DNA of 64,000 bases from Mesorhizobium xinjiangense. GTDB lineage: Bacteria; Pseudomonadota; Alphaproteobacteria; Rhizobiales; Rhizobiaceae. The translations under genes and the position numbers were made by a program. The notes beneath the pieces are model-generated. The model had not been told where the DNA came from. It did not search any database and saw only the letters and a list, made by a program, of their open reading frames with translations. The stretch spans positions 62,001-126,000 of the forward strand of contig NZ_WOAC01000009.1 of assembly GCF_009749525.1 (NCBI RefSeq), in the 5' to 3' direction. Shown here piece after piece: positions 1 through 11,284 of the stretch (positions within the stretch are counted from its first letter, which is position 1; the number at the start of each line of letters is the position of its first letter).

Positions 1-85
1 GCTACGAAATCCGCCATTCGATGCCGACCTGCTTGTCCTTCTTGTGGCCGCGGCGAGGTTCCCCGCCAACTCCCTGTTTGTCAAA

Positions 86-1384
86 CTAATCTTGAAAGGG
101 GTCCGTCACAAGTATGGTGTCGTCGCGCTCGGGACTGGTCGAAAGCAGCGCCACGGGCGCGCCGATCAATTCTTCCACGTGGCGGACATATTTGACCGCC
201 TGGGCAGGCAGATCGGCCCAGCTGCGCGCGCCGGCCGTCGTCTCTTTCCATCCCTCGAGCGTCTCGTAGATCGGCTCGACGCGTGCCTGCGCGCTCTGGC
301 TCGCCGGCAGATAGTCGATCTCCTTGCCGTCCAGCCTGTAGCCGGTGCAGATCCTGATCTCGTCGAGACCGTCGAGGACGTCGAGCTTGGTCAGCGCGAT
401 GCCGTTGATGCCGTTGACGGCGACGGCCTGGCGCACCAGCACCGCGTCGAACCAGCCGCAACGACGCTTGCGGCCGGTGACCGTGCCGAATTCGCGGCCG
501 CGCTCGCCGAGGAAGTTGCCGATCTCGTTGTCCTGTTCGGTCGGAAAGGGCCCCTCGCCGACACGCGTCGTATAGGCCTTGGTGATGCCGAGCACGTAAC
601 CGATCGCGGCGGGGCCGACGCCGGAGCCGGTGGCCGCCTGGCCGGCGATCGTGTTGGAAGAGGTGACGAAGGGGTAGGTGCCGTGGTCGATGTCGAGCAA
701 CGTGCCCTGCGCGCCTTCGAAGAGAATGCGCGAACCGGCGCGCCGCGCATCGTCGAGCACCTTCCAGACGCGGTCCATATAGGGCAGCACCTTGTCGGCG
801 ACCGAGGTCAGCTCGGCCATGGCGTCGGCATGCGAGACTTCGGCGTGGCCGAGGCCGCGGCGCAGCGCGTTGTGATGGGTCAGCAGCCGGTCGACCTTGC
901 CGGCGAGCGTCTCGGCATTGGCCAGATCCATGACCCGGATGGCGCGCCGGCCGACCTTGTCCTCATAGGCCGGGCCGATGCCGCGCCGCGTCGTGCCGAT
1001 CCTGGTGCCGGAATTGGAGGCGGCATCCTCGCGGAAACCGTCGAGTTCGCGGTGCAGGGAGAGGATCAATGCGGTGTTCTCGGCGATCCTCAGATTGTCG
1101 GGCGAGATGTCGACGCCAAGCTCGCGCAGCTTTTCGACCTCGGCCGCGAAGGCGTGCGGGTCGAATACGACGCCGTTGCCGATGATCGACAGCTTGCCCG
1201 GCCGCACCACGCCGGAGGGCAGCAGCGAGAGCTTGTAGACCTTGCCGTCGACGACCAGCGTATGGCCGGCATTGTGGCCACCCTGGAAGCGCACCACGAT
1301 TTCGGCGCGTTCCGACAGCCAGTCGACGATCTTGCCCTTGCCCTCATCGCCCCATTGCGAACCGACGACCACCACATTGGCCAT
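86..1384 (-). CDS. purA: Adenylosuccinate synthetase
   Basis: 432 aa, the normal length of the family. It joins IMP and aspartate using GTP to make adenylosuccinate, the first committed step from IMP to AMP, in the cytosol. The N-terminus carries the glycine-rich GTP loop (GDEGKGK, about residues 12-18), followed by the NAGHT segment near residue 40. The ATG at 1384 is preceded by AGAGGAAG at good spacing. A perfect hairpin lies just upstream (1407-1429). The gene stands alone, divergent from the EamA transporter gene. The family assignment is secure. Confidence 0.98.
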   Translation of the reverse strand: MANVVVVGSQWGDEGKGKIVDWLSERAEIVVRFQGGHNAGHTLVVDGKVYKLSLLPSGVVRPGKLSIIGNGVVFDPHAFAAEVEKLRELGVDISPDNLRIAENTALILSLHRELDGFREDAASNSGTRIGTTRRGIGPAYEDKVGRRAIRVMDLANAETLAGKVDRLLTHHNALRRGLGHAEVSHADAMAELTSVADKVLPYMDRVWKVLDDARRAGSRILFEGAQGTLLDIDHGTYPFVTSSNTIAGQAATGSGVGPAAIGYVLGITKAYTTRVGEGPFPTEQDNEIGNFLGERGREFGTVTGRKRRCGWFDAVLVRQAVAVNGINGIALTKLDVLDGLDEIRICTGYRLDGKEIDYLPASQSAQARVEPIYETLEGWKETTAGARSWADLPAQAVKYVRHVEELIGAPVALLSTSPERDDTILVTDPFQD

Positions 1385-1406
1385 GGATGACTTCCTCTAT
1401 CTGCAG

Positions 1407-1429
1407 GCCGGCCGACCATGTCGGCCGGC
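1407..1429 (-). promoter_or_regulatory. Perfect hairpin in the purA leader
   Basis: A 10-bp perfect inverted repeat (GCCGGCCGAC / GTCGGCCGGC) with a 3-base loop, 22 bases upstream of the purA ATG. It would form a very stable stem in the mRNA leader, or could be a protein-binding palindrome. No T-run follows, so it is not a classical terminator. The function is unknown; only the structure is seen. Confidence 0.5.
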
Positions 1430-1575
1430 TGAATTGACAGGCCTCTATAGCGACCCAATGCGTCAAGTGCGACCTTTCTTTGGTCGATCAGGCCCAATTA
1501 ATTCTCGTATTGGCGACATTTACACATGGCGGCGAGACTTCTACTTGCGGCACCATACGCAATCCGGGGAAGCTC

Positions 1576-2463
1576 ATGAACCGCCAAGCCTATGTCCTGC
1601 TCATGCTGACAACGCTCATGTGGGGCGGCAATGCAGTCGCGGGCAAGCTTGCCGTCGGGCATGTCTCGCCCATGCTCCTGACGGCGGCCCGCTGGGGGTT
1701 TGCCTGCGTGGGGCTTAGTCTCATCGGATGGCGGCAGCTTGCGAAGGATTGGGCCGTCGTGCGCGCCCATATGCCGACGCTTGCGGGACTGGGCATTGTC
1801 GGCTTCTCGGCCTTCAACATCGCGCTTTATTCCGCCCTCAACTACACCACGGCCGTCAATGTCAGCATCGAGCAGGCCGGCATTCCGATGCTCATTTTCG
1901 CCGCCAATTTCATCTTCTTCCGGCTACGCGTCTCGGCCGGCCAGATCGTCGGCTTCTTCCTGTCGCTGGCCGGTATCGCACTGACCGCCAGCAACGGCGA
2001 TCCGCTGCAGCTTCTGCGTCTCGACGTGAATGCCGGCGACGCGCTGATGCTCCTCGCCATCACCGTCTATGCCGGCTACACCGTCGCCCTGCGTTTCCGG
2101 CCGCAGATACACTGGCAAAGCTTCATGATCGTGCTTTCGGCCTCGGCCTGCCTGTTCACGATCCCCTTCGCCGTCATCGAATACTGGACGGGCGCCACGG
2201 TCTGGCCGAGCACGCAGGGCTGGGGCGTCATTGCCTATACGGCGATCTTCCCCTCCCTCCTGGCGCAGATCTTCTATGTGCGCGGCGTCGAACTGATCGG
2301 CCCCAACCGCGCCGGCCTGTTCATCAACCTCGTGCCGGTCTTCGGAACGCTTCTGGCGATCGTCGTGATCGGCGAGCCCTTCCGCCCCTATCACGGCGCC
2401 GCCCTGGCCCTGGTGATGGGCGGCATCTGGCTGGCCGAGTGGAGCGGACGGAAGATGGGGTAG
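1576..2463 (+). CDS. EamA/DMT-family membrane transporter
   Basis: 295 aa with about ten hydrophobic segments in two repeated halves, the layout of the drug/metabolite transporter superfamily. The first helix has the typical WGGN motif (MWGGNAVAGK). Family members export metabolites or amino acids; the substrate cannot be read from the sequence. The ATG at 1576 is chosen because GGGGAAG lies just upstream and translation starts directly at the first helix; a longer frame upstream adds no recognisable sequence. It is divergent from purA and convergent with serA. Confidence 0.9.
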   Translation: MNRQAYVLLMLTTLMWGGNAVAGKLAVGHVSPMLLTAARWGFACVGLSLIGWRQLAKDWAVVRAHMPTLAGLGIVGFSAFNIALYSALNYTTAVNVSIEQAGIPMLIFAANFIFFRLRVSAGQIVGFFLSLAGIALTASNGDPLQLLRLDVNAGDALMLLAITVYAGYTVALRFRPQIHWQSFMIVLSASACLFTIPFAVIEYWTGATVWPSTQGWGVIAYTAIFPSLLAQIFYVRGVELIGPNRAGLFINLVPVFGTLLAIVVIGEPFRPYHGAALALVMGGIWLAEWSGRKMG

Positions 2464-2527
2464 CTGCGAGCGGCAAAGGCGCGGCCGGAACCGCGCCTCC
2501 CAATGCCTGCGATGTCCGGCCGCCGGA

Positions 2528-4126
2528 TCAGAACCCGTTGACGTCGAACCGCAGCGGCTTGGCCGAGACGATCTGGTCGGTGGCCACCAGTTCCTCGATA
2601 ACCTTTTCGGAAATCTGCTCGTCGAGATAGAGCAGCGCGATGGCATCACCGCCCTGCGTCGTGCGGCCGAGCTGGAAGTTGGCGATGTTGACGCCGTTCT
2701 TGCCGAGGATGCCGCCCAGAAGGCCGATGATGCCGGGCGTGTCCATATTGGTCGTGTAGAGCATATGCTGGCCGACCTCGGCATCGAGATTGATGCCCTT
2801 GATCTGGATGAAGCGCGGCTTGCCGTCGGAGAACACCGTACCGGCAATGGTCCGCGTCTTGCTCCTGGTCTTCACGGTCAGCTTGATATAGCCGTCGAAG
2901 ACGCCGGACTTGTCGCGCTTGACCTCCGACAGGATGACGCCGCGCTCCTTGGCCATGATTGGCGCCGACACCATGTTGACGTCGGCGACCTGCGGGCGGA
3001 TCAGCCCGGCCAGCGTTGCGCTGACAAGCGCCCGCGTGTTCATCGTCGTCGTCGAACCGTCGAACAGGATCTCGACCTCGCGGATCGGCTCTTCCGTCAC
3101 CTGGCCGACGAATGCGCCCAGCACCTCGGCCAGCTTGACGAAGGGCTTGAGCCGCGGTGCCTCCTCGGCCGTGATCGACGGCATGTTGATGGCGTTCGTG
3201 ACGGCGCCCTTGAGCAGATAGTCCGACATCTGCTCGGCCACCTGGATGGCGACGTTTTCCTGCGCCTCGCTGGTCGATGCCCCCAGATGCGGGGTGCACA
3301 CGACATTGTCGAGCGCGAACAGGGCGTTCTCCGTCGCCGGCTCGACCTCGAACACGTCGACGCCCGCACCGGCCACCTTGCCGCTATTGAGCGCGGCGAC
3401 CAGGTCGGCTTCGACCACCAGACCGCCGCGGGCGCAATTGATGATGCGCACGCCGTCCTTCATCTTGGCGATCGCCTCGGCATTGATGACGTTGCGCGTC
3501 TTGTCGGTGAGCGGGGTGTGGAGCGTGATGAAGTCGGCGCGGGCGAACAATTCGTCGAGCTCGACCTTCTCCACGCCGAGTTCGGAGGCACGCTTTTCCG
3601 ACAGGAACGGATCGAAGGCGACGACATGCATCTTCAGGCCCACGGCGCGCATGGCGACGATGGAGCCGATATTGCCGCAGCCGATGACGCCCAGCGTCTT
3701 GCCGGTGACCTCGACGCCCATGAAGCGGTTCTTTTCCCATTTGCCGGCATGGGTCGAGCTGTTGGCCTGCGGGATCTGGCGGGCCAGCGCAAACAGAAGC
3801 GCGATGGCGTGCTCGGCCGTCGTGATGGAATTGCCGAAGGGCGTGTTCATCACGATGATGCCGCGCCGCGAGGCGGCCGGAATGTCGACATTGTCGACAC
3901 CGATGCCGGCACGTCCGACAACCTTGAGATTGTCCGCCGCGGCGATCAGCTTCTCGGTCACTTTCGTCGCCGAGCGGATGGCCAGGCCGTCATACTGGCC
4001 GATGATCTCGATGAGCTTTTCCTTGTCCTTGCCGACGTCCGGCAGATAGTCGACATCGACACCGCGATCCTTGAAGATCTGGACAGCGGTTTCGGAAAGC
4101 TTGTCTGAAACGAGTACACGAGGCAT
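2528..4126 (-). CDS. serA: D-3-phosphoglycerate dehydrogenase
   Basis: 532 aa, the long form of PGDH. It oxidises 3-phosphoglycerate to 3-phosphohydroxypyruvate with NAD+, the entry to serine synthesis. It has an N-terminal substrate-binding region, a Rossmann fold with GCGNIGS (about residue 150), an intervening ASB domain (about 320-450) and a C-terminal ACT domain with the DTPGIIG motif, which usually senses serine. serC lies 177 bp upstream on the same strand, so the two probably form a serC-serA unit despite the repeat between them. Confidence 0.97.
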   Translation of the reverse strand: MPRVLVSDKLSETAVQIFKDRGVDVDYLPDVGKDKEKLIEIIGQYDGLAIRSATKVTEKLIAAADNLKVVGRAGIGVDNVDIPAASRRGIIVMNTPFGNSITTAEHAIALLFALARQIPQANSSTHAGKWEKNRFMGVEVTGKTLGVIGCGNIGSIVAMRAVGLKMHVVAFDPFLSEKRASELGVEKVELDELFARADFITLHTPLTDKTRNVINAEAIAKMKDGVRIINCARGGLVVEADLVAALNSGKVAGAGVDVFEVEPATENALFALDNVVCTPHLGASTSEAQENVAIQVAEQMSDYLLKGAVTNAINMPSITAEEAPRLKPFVKLAEVLGAFVGQVTEEPIREVEILFDGSTTTMNTRALVSATLAGLIRPQVADVNMVSAPIMAKERGVILSEVKRDKSGVFDGYIKLTVKTRSKTRTIAGTVFSDGKPRFIQIKGINLDAEVGQHMLYTTNMDTPGIIGLLGGILGKNGVNIANFQLGRTTQGGDAIALLYLDEQISEKVIEELVATDQIVSAKPLRFDVNGF

Positions 4127-4151
4127 GGGTGTATTCCTTGGCGCTATTGTC

Positions 4152-4299
4152 CTTCGCCCTTGAGGGGAAGGTGGTCGCGAAGCGACCGGATGGAGTTCTT
4201 ACGGCCGGGCACGGCCTTTCGATTTCTTGGGAATGCGCGGGTGAGGACGACCCCACCCGGCTCGCATCATTCGCCAGCCTCCCCTCAAGGGGAGGCAAG
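4152..4299. repeat. Palindromic intergenic repeat between serC and serA
   Basis: The ends are inverted copies of each other (CCCTTGAGGGGAAGG on the left, CCTCCCCTCAAGGGGAGG on the right), and a small GGTCGCGAAGCGACC palindrome lies inside the left part. Similar CCCCTCAAGGGG elements are common between genes in Mesorhizobium-type genomes. It fills most of the gap between serC and serA and could fold as an RNA processing or attenuation element within the transcript. Confidence 0.65.
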
Positions 4300-4303
4300 G
4301 CGC

Positions 4304-5479
4304 TCAGGCGGCCGCCTTCAACGCCGCCTTCTGGGATGCAAACGCCCAGTCGAGCCAGGGCATCAACGCTTCGAGATCGGATGCTTCGACCGTCGCTCCG
4401 GCCCAGATCCTGAGGCCCGCCGGCGCATCGCGATAGGCGCCGATGTCATAGGCCACGCCCTCCTTGTCGAGAGCCGCGACCATGCCCTTGGCGAAGGCCG
4501 CCTGGGCGTCCTTGTCGAGGGCCAGGAACTCGTCGTCGACGATCGACAGACAGACCGAGGTGTTGGAGCGGATCGCCGGCTCGACGGCCAGATGCGCCGC
4601 CCAATCGCTTGCGGCGACGAAACGGTCGATGACGGCGAAGTTTGCATCGGCCCGGGCGATCAGCCCGTCGAGCCCGCCGGTCGACTTGGCCCAGTTGAGC
4701 GCGTCGAGATAATCCTCCACGCACAGCATGGACGGCGTGTTGATGGTCTCGCCCTTGAAGATGCCCTCGATCAGCTTTCCGCCCTTGGTCATGCGGAAGA
4801 TCTTGGGCAGCGGCCAAGCCGGCGTGTAGTTCTCCAGCCGTTCGACCGCGCGCGGGGAAAGGATCAGCACGCCATGCGCGGCCTCGCCGCCCAGCACCTT
4901 CTGCCAGGAGAAGGTGACCACGTCGAGCTTGGCGAAATCGAGCTTCTGGGCGAAGGCCGCCGAGGTGGCGTCGCAGATTGTCAGGCCCTGGCGATCGGCC
5001 GGAATGAAGTCGCCGTTCGGCACCCGCACGCCGGAGGTGGTGCCGTTCCAGGTGAAGACGACGTCACGATCGAAGTCGATCGTCGCCAGGTCCGGCAGCG
5101 CGCCGTAATCGGCCTCGATGCGCCGCACATCGTCAAGCTTGAGCTGCTTGATGACGTCGGTCACCCATCCGGAGCCGAAGGATTCCCAGGCCACCATGTC
5201 GACACCGCGCGCGCCGAGCAGCGACCACAGCGCCATCTCGACCGCTCCGGTATCGGAGGCGGGCACGATGCCGATGCGGTAGTCGGCGGGAACCTGCAGC
5301 ACCTCGCGCGTCAGTTCGATCGCTTCGGCGAGCTTCGACTTGCCGATCTTGGCGCGATGCGAACGGCCGAGCGCGGCATCGCCCAGCGCCGCCAGCGACC
5401 AGCCGGGACGTTTTGCACACGGACCTGAGGAAAAATTGGGGTTCGCCGGACGGAGTCCGGGCTTCGAAAGATTTGTCAT
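4304..5479 (-). CDS. serC: Phosphoserine aminotransferase
   Basis: 391 aa. It transaminates 3-phosphohydroxypyruvate with glutamate to phosphoserine and is PLP dependent. The Schiff-base lysine is in [11 protein letters not shown] (Lys194). The protein is of the alphaproteobacterial long type ([15 protein letters not shown] near the N-terminus). The ATG at 5479 is preferred over upstream in-frame codons because GGAAGGG lies 11 bases upstream and the family begins here. The leader (5480-5535) folds into two hairpins, with the ribosome binding site in the second loop. serA follows on the same strand. Confidence 0.97.
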   Translation of the reverse strand: MTNLSKPGLRPANPNFSSGPCAKRPGWSLAALGDAALGRSHRAKIGKSKLAEAIELTREVLQVPADYRIGIVPASDTGAVEMALWSLLGARGVDMVAWESFGSGWVTDVIKQLKLDDVRRIEADYGALPDLATIDFDRDVVFTWNGTTSGVRVPNGDFIPADRQGLTICDATSAAFAQKLDFAKLDVVTFSWQKVLGGEAAHGVLILSPRAVERLENYTPAWPLPKIFRMTKGGKLIEGIFKGETINTPSMLCVEDYLDALNWAKSTGGLDGLIARADANFAVIDRFVAASDWAAHLAVEPAIRSNTSVCLSIVDDEFLALDKDAQAAFAKGMVAALDKEGVAYDIGAYRDAPAGLRIWAGATVEASDLEALMPWLDWAFASQKAALKAAA

Positions 5480-5482
5480 TGT

Positions 5483-5535
5483 CGCTCTACCCTTCCAGAT
5501 AGCAGCCCCTCGGTGGGGAGGGGTGGCCCACGCAC
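5483..5535 (-). ncRNA. Candidate serC-motif leader RNA
   Basis: Two short hairpins lie between the predicted transcription start and the serC ATG: CCCCTC/GAGGGG (5506-5523) and CTAT/GTAG (5487-5502), the latter holding the ribosome binding site GGAAGG in its loop. A conserved 'serC motif' RNA is known in front of serC genes of alphaproteobacteria; position and form fit, but I matched it from memory and not with a covariance model. It is probably a cis-regulator of serine synthesis. Confidence 0.6.
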
Positions 5536-5536
5536 G

Positions 5537-5565
5537 GCGATATTGGGTTGGCCGCGCGGCGTCAA
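5537..5565 (-). promoter_or_regulatory. serC promoter (-35/-10)
   Basis: On the minus strand TTGACG (5565-5560) is followed after exactly 17 bases by TATCGC (5542-5537). This places the transcript start near 5530, just before the two leader hairpins and about 50 bases upstream of the serC ATG. Confidence 0.6.
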
Positions 5566-5630
5566 GGGAAAATTCCCTGTCGCAACCGGAACAGGTGCAG
5601 GCGGACGCCCTGTTCGGGCGCCGCAAACGC

Positions 5631-5657
5631 AAAAAGGCGGCCCGCGGACCGCCTTTC
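5631..5657 (-). terminator. Terminator of the first outer-membrane protein gene
   Basis: Inverted repeat AAAGGCGG / CCGCCTTT around a GC-rich centre. Read leftward the stem ends in TTTTT. It lies 24 bases beyond the stop of the barrel gene that ends at 5681. Confidence 0.75.
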
Positions 5658-5680
5658 AAATCATGTCGATGACGGCATGC

Positions 5681-6376
5681 TCACCACAGATCGTAGCGCA
5701 GCCCCACCTTGACCTGATGGTAGTCGAAGCCGTCTTCGACCGTCAGGGTCGACGTATCGACATAGTCCATGTCCGGCGAACTCAGATATTGATAGCCCAC
5801 GTCGAGCGACAGGTTCTTCGACAGCAGGTAGCTCGCACCGGCCGCCAGCGAGTAGGCGAACTTGGTCTGCCGGTCCGAGAAGTCCGCATCGATGCCCAGT
5901 GTGGGCGAGTCGATCGTCAAGGACTGCTTCGACGTCAGCAGGCCGATACCGCCGCCGACATAAGGCGTGATGCCGGCGATGGTGCCGAGGTCGATGTAAC
6001 CGTTGACCATGCCGCCCAGGACCCAGTTCTCCATCTCGATGGAATCGGTGCCGTTGTTCAGCGACCACTCGTCCCGCCCGACATAATTGAAGGTCACGTC
6101 ACCGCGCAGCAGATCGTTGAAGTGGTATCCGATGCCGAGCGTGCCGCCGAAACGCTGATTGTCGGTCTCGATGCCGGCCAGGACGAAATCATACTCCGGA
6201 TCGTTGACGTTGTAGGTGATGTCGCCGCGCAGATACCAGCCCGATCCGACTTCGACCGGCACATATTCGGGTGCCTCGTCAATATAGATCGGCGGCTCGT
6301 AATCCGCCGCAGCCGCCGGCGCGGCAAGGCCCGCCACGCCAAGGAGCGATATCGCAGTTTGCACAAGCAGTTTCAT
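5681..6376 (-). CDS. Omp25/RopB-like outer-membrane beta-barrel protein
   Basis: 231 aa with a clear signal peptide (MKLLVQTAISLLGVAGLAAPAAAA, cut before DYEPP), then GSGWYLRGDITYN and alternating beta-strand patterns through the mature part. It ends in VKVGLRYDLW, a terminal aromatic residue as recognised by the Bam machinery. This is the small porin-like family (Omp25/Omp31/RopB) abundant in Rhizobiales. A second member lies 350 bp upstream on the same strand (6726-7508). A CtrA-type TTAA-N7-TTAA box sits 85 bp before the start. The structural role is inferred; no pore specificity can be given. Confidence 0.9.
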   Translation of the reverse strand: MKLLVQTAISLLGVAGLAAPAAAADYEPPIYIDEAPEYVPVEVGSGWYLRGDITYNVNDPEYDFVLAGIETDNQRFGGTLGIGYHFNDLLRGDVTFNYVGRDEWSLNNGTDSIEMENWVLGGMVNGYIDLGTIAGITPYVGGGIGLLTSKQSLTIDSPTLGIDADFSDRQTKFAYSLAAGASYLLSKNLSLDVGYQYLSSPDMDYVDTSTLTVEDGFDYHQVKVGLRYDLW

Positions 6377-6460
6377 AGGAATCCCCCATTTGCCTGGAGC
6401 GCGTGAGCCTGCCCAGGCCCGCCCCGCCGCTGTTCCGGCAAGCAGTGTTAACCATAGTGG

Positions 6461-6475
6461 TTAAGTCGCGGTTAA
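6461..6475. promoter_or_regulatory. CtrA-type box TTAA-N7-TTAA before the first barrel gene
   Basis: TTAA at 6461-6464 and 6472-6475 with exactly seven bases between. A further perfect palindrome TTAACCA-TAG-TGGTTAA covers 6448-6464, so three TTAA half-sites are clustered. The site lies 85-99 bp upstream of the ATG at 6376. TTAA-N7-TTAA is the known full recognition site of the cell-cycle regulator CtrA. Confidence 0.55.
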
Positions 6476-6573
6476 GGATGATCGGGATGGTTGAAAAGCC
6501 GCTTTGCGAGCATCCGGCAAGAAGCAAAGGAGAAGGCCCCGCATACGGAGTCTCTGGTGCAAAATTGGTCTTT

Positions 6574-6652
6574 CGTCATCCTCGGGCTTGTCCCGGGGAT
6601 CTGCTAAGCTGTTGATGTTCATAGATCCTCGGCACAGGGCCGAGGATGACGA
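6574..6652. repeat. Inverted intergenic repeat (CGTCATCCTCGG family)
   Basis: Left arm 6574-6601 (CGTCATCCTCGG...GGGGATC) and right arm 6624-6652 (GATCCTCGG...CCGAGGATGACG) are inverted copies about 28 bases long. Copies of this element are scattered through many Rhizobiales genomes. It fills much of the 349-bp gap between the two barrel genes. No gene is seen in that gap. Confidence 0.7.
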
Positions 6653-6725
6653 TGCAAATGCGGCGAGGCCTGTCGACAAACCGAGGCCCCGCACAGCCGC
6701 TATTCGATTCCAGTTCGCGAAGCGC

Positions 6726-7508
6726 TCAGTTGAACAGGTAGCGCACGCCGAACTTCACGTCGTGAGAGGTCAGATCGTTGAAGACGAACCCGTCATTGGG
6801 GATGTCGTAGGCCGGATCGTCGTTGAGCATCGGCCCGGTCCTGCCGTCGCCCAGGTCGACATAGCTGTAGCCGAGATCGAGGGCCACGTTGTCGGTGACC
6901 TGGAAGCCGAGGCCGGCATGCAGCGCCCAGGCGAATTCCCAGCTCGGATCGGATTCGGCCCGCGCCGCGCCGCTGCTCAGCACATTGACGTCGCGCAGAT
7001 TGGAAATCGTGTTGCGCGAAGCGCCGATGCCCGCACCGACATAGGGCTTGATGCCGCCGAAGTCGCCCAGATCGGCATAGGCGTTGGCCAGAACGAGCCA
7101 CTCGGACTTCTTGGCGGTGAAGTCGTTGGTCGTCGTCTCGCCGTCGACCGTCTTCCAGTCGAGCGCGTAGAAATCCGCCTTGCCGCGATATTCCACCGTG
7201 ACGTCGCCGCGCAGGAAGTCGTTGAACTGGTAGCCGATGCCGGCGCCTGCCAATGGCGAGGAGGCGAAGCTGCCGCTGTCGTGCCAGCCATAGGCCTCGA
7301 TCGCCGGATCGAGATAGAGATCGGAGGTGATCTCGTCGAAATCCTGGTTGGTCATGCCGAGATAGCCGCGCAGATACCAGCCGCCATGGGAGACTGGTGC
7401 CGGCGCCGGGTCGACGATCACCGGGTCGATGATGTCGGCGGCAAGTGCCTGCGACGCGCCGCCGGCCAGGATCACGCCCGCAAGGGCGCAACGTGCATAT
7501 TTGTGCAT
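6726..7508 (-). CDS. Second Omp25/Omp31-like outer-membrane beta-barrel protein
   Basis: 260 aa. It has a signal peptide (MHKYARCALAGVILAGGASQALAA), then a mature part with HGGWYLRGYLGMTNQ, which aligns with GSGWYLRGDITYN of the neighbouring barrel, and the end VKFGVRYLFN. The two genes are evidently paralogues in tandem. The ATG at 7508 is chosen because the signal peptide begins there; a GGGG lies upstream. A TTAA-N7-TTAA box sits 78 bp before the start, as for the neighbour. Confidence 0.9.
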   Translation of the reverse strand: MHKYARCALAGVILAGGASQALAADIIDPVIVDPAPAPVSHGGWYLRGYLGMTNQDFDEITSDLYLDPAIEAYGWHDSGSFASSPLAGAGIGYQFNDFLRGDVTVEYRGKADFYALDWKTVDGETTTNDFTAKKSEWLVLANAYADLGDFGGIKPYVGAGIGASRNTISNLRDVNVLSSGAARAESDPSWEFAWALHAGLGFQVTDNVALDLGYSYVDLGDGRTGPMLNDDPAYDIPNDGFVFNDLTSHDVKFGVRYLFN

Positions 7509-7585
7509 AATGATTACCCCACCATATTGCCCGGCGCTGCACACGCCGGGGCCCCAAACTCTGCGGGCAAGGTGAGGGATAGAGG

Positions 7586-7600
7586 TTAAGGCAGGCTTAA
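7586..7600. promoter_or_regulatory. CtrA-type box TTAA-N7-TTAA before the second barrel gene
   Basis: TTAA at 7586-7589 and 7597-7600, separated by GGCAGGC, 78-92 bp upstream of the ATG at 7508. Spacing and distance are nearly the same as for the box before the paralogous gene, which makes chance less likely. Confidence 0.55.
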
Positions 7601-7696
7601 CCCTGTTTGTTCACCAAGAATCCGACGGCGACGGCCTGGGCCGCACCTGCACATGTTGGCTTGAATTCTCGTGGAGACGAATATCTGCCCGCCCGC

Positions 7697-9049
7697 TCAG
7701 GCGGCGGTGCGGGCGTCTGCGATCACGCCGACGATGTCGTCGACCACCTGCTCGACCAGATTGCTGTCGTCGCCCTCGGCCATGACGCGGATGAGCGGTT
7801 CGGTGCCCGAGGGTCGGATGACCAGGCGGCCGGCATCGCCCAGCCGCTCGCGCGCGTCCTTGATCGCCGCCTTGACCTGGGCGGTCTCGAGCGGCTTGCC
7901 GCCGGCAAAACGGACATTCTTGAGCAGCTGCGGCACGGGCTCGAAACGCCGGCAGACCTCGCTTGCCGGCCGGTTGGACCGCTTGACGCAGGCAAGCACC
8001 TGAAGTGCGGAGACAAGACCGTCGCCGGTGGTCGAGAAATCGGACAGCACGAGATGGCCCGACTGCTCGCCGCCGACATTGAATCCGTGGGCACGCATGT
8101 GCTCGACGACGTAGCGGTCGCCGACCTTGGTGCGCGCCAGCGACAGGCCGAGCCCGTTCACGTGCCGCTCCAGGCCGAGATTGGACATGACCGTCGCAAC
8201 AAGGCCGCCACCGGTCAGCTTGCCGTTGTGGTGCCAGGTCTCGGCGATCAGCGCCATGATCTGGTCTCCGTCGACGACGGTCCCGTTCTCGTCGACGATG
8301 ACCATGCGATCGGCGTCGCCGTCGAGCGCGATGCCGATATCGGCACGCACCTCGTGCACCTTCTTGCACAGGTTCATGGGATGGGTCGAACCGCAATCGT
8401 CGTTGATATTGAGGCCGTTTGGCTCGTCATTGATGGCGATGACCTCGGCGCCGAGTTCCCAAAGGGCGGCCGGCGCCACCTTGTAGGCGGCACCATTGGC
8501 GCAGTCGATGACGATGCGCAGGCCGGCCAGCGACATGGAGCGCGGCAAGGTGCGCTTGGCGAATTCGATGTAGCGGTCGTGCACGCCGTCGATGCGCTTG
8601 GCCCGGCCGAGGCCCTCAGACGTCGCCAGTTCGGCGTCGAGATCCTTGTCGAGCATGGACTCGATGCGCGCCTCGATCTCGTCGGACAGCTTGTAGCCAT
8701 CGGGGCCGAACAGCTTGATGCCGTTGTCGTAGAAGGGGTTGTGCGAGGCCGAGATCATGACGCCGATGTCGGCCCTGAGCGAGCGCGCCAGCATGGCGAC
8801 GGCCGGCGTGGGTACCGGTCCGAGCAGGAAGACGTCCATGCCGGCGGCACAAAATCCGGAAACGAGAGCATTTTCGAGCATGTAGCCCGACAGGCGGGTA
8901 TCCTTGCCCAGAACGACCCGGTGGCGATGACTGCCGCGCTGAAAGGACAGGCCGGCGGCCATGCCGACCTTCATGGCGACCTCGCCGGTCATTGGAAAGG
9001 AATTGGCCCGCCCCCGGATCCCGTCCGTACCGAAATAGCGTCTCGACAT
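7697..9049 (-). CDS. glmM: Phosphoglucosamine mutase
   Basis: 450 aa. It converts glucosamine-6-phosphate to glucosamine-1-phosphate for UDP-GlcNAc, the precursor of peptidoglycan and LPS. It starts [13 protein letters not shown], typical of GlmM, and has the phosphoserine loop ISASHNP with catalytic Ser102, the metal-binding loop DGDADR and the C-terminal phosphate-binding RPSGTEP. The ATG at 9049 is chosen because homologues begin there, although the frame extends upstream. It is the last gene of the block tolQ...ftsH-glmM, with a 297-bp gap after ftsH. Confidence 0.97.
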   Translation of the reverse strand: MSRRYFGTDGIRGRANSFPMTGEVAMKVGMAAGLSFQRGSHRHRVVLGKDTRLSGYMLENALVSGFCAAGMDVFLLGPVPTPAVAMLARSLRADIGVMISASHNPFYDNGIKLFGPDGYKLSDEIEARIESMLDKDLDAELATSEGLGRAKRIDGVHDRYIEFAKRTLPRSMSLAGLRIVIDCANGAAYKVAPAALWELGAEVIAINDEPNGLNINDDCGSTHPMNLCKKVHEVRADIGIALDGDADRMVIVDENGTVVDGDQIMALIAETWHHNGKLTGGGLVATVMSNLGLERHVNGLGLSLARTKVGDRYVVEHMRAHGFNVGGEQSGHLVLSDFSTTGDGLVSALQVLACVKRSNRPASEVCRRFEPVPQLLKNVRFAGGKPLETAQVKAAIKDARERLGDAGRLVIRPSGTEPLIRVMAEGDDSNLVEQVVDDIVGVIADARTAA

Positions 9050-9262
9050 CACACTTGTGTCCCCAAACCAGTTGTACCCCTCGGCCAGTTCTTGCACAGG
9101 CACAGGGCGGTAAAGAATCACTTTATATGAGCCGGTGTAACCGATCATTGACGCCAAATTGCGATTGGGATCAAGGTGTACAAACGGTTAAGGCAGGCTC
9201 GCAATTCAGCGCCGCAGCAGCCCTTGGCCTGCCTTGTCGACGAAGTCACGGCCGCCCCGGTT

Positions 9263-9293
9263 GGAGCATGTACCTTTCGCTCAAACGATTCCA
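9263..9293. repeat. Partial copy of the 14.5-kb palindromic repeat
   Basis: GGAGCATGTACCTTTCGCTCAAACGATTCC matches, inverted, one half of the element at 14494-14541 with a single mismatch over 30 bases. It lies in the 297-bp gap between ftsH and glmM. The other half of the palindrome is missing here, so this is a decayed or half element. Confidence 0.65.
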
Positions 9294-9346
9294 ACGAGCA
9301 GCCACGATGCCGGTGGCATCATGGCTTCGCGCTATGATCTAGGTCG

Positions 9347-11284
<1,938 letters not shown>

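Noticed and set aside
2-76. Short open stretch after the purA stop in the same frame (ending ...GIEWRIS)
   Set aside because: It is only read-through sequence with no start codon or ribosome binding site; too short to support a gene.
9187-9200. GGTTAAGGCAGGCT, shared with the CtrA-type box at 7585
   Set aside because: Only one TTAA half-site is present, so it is not a full box.
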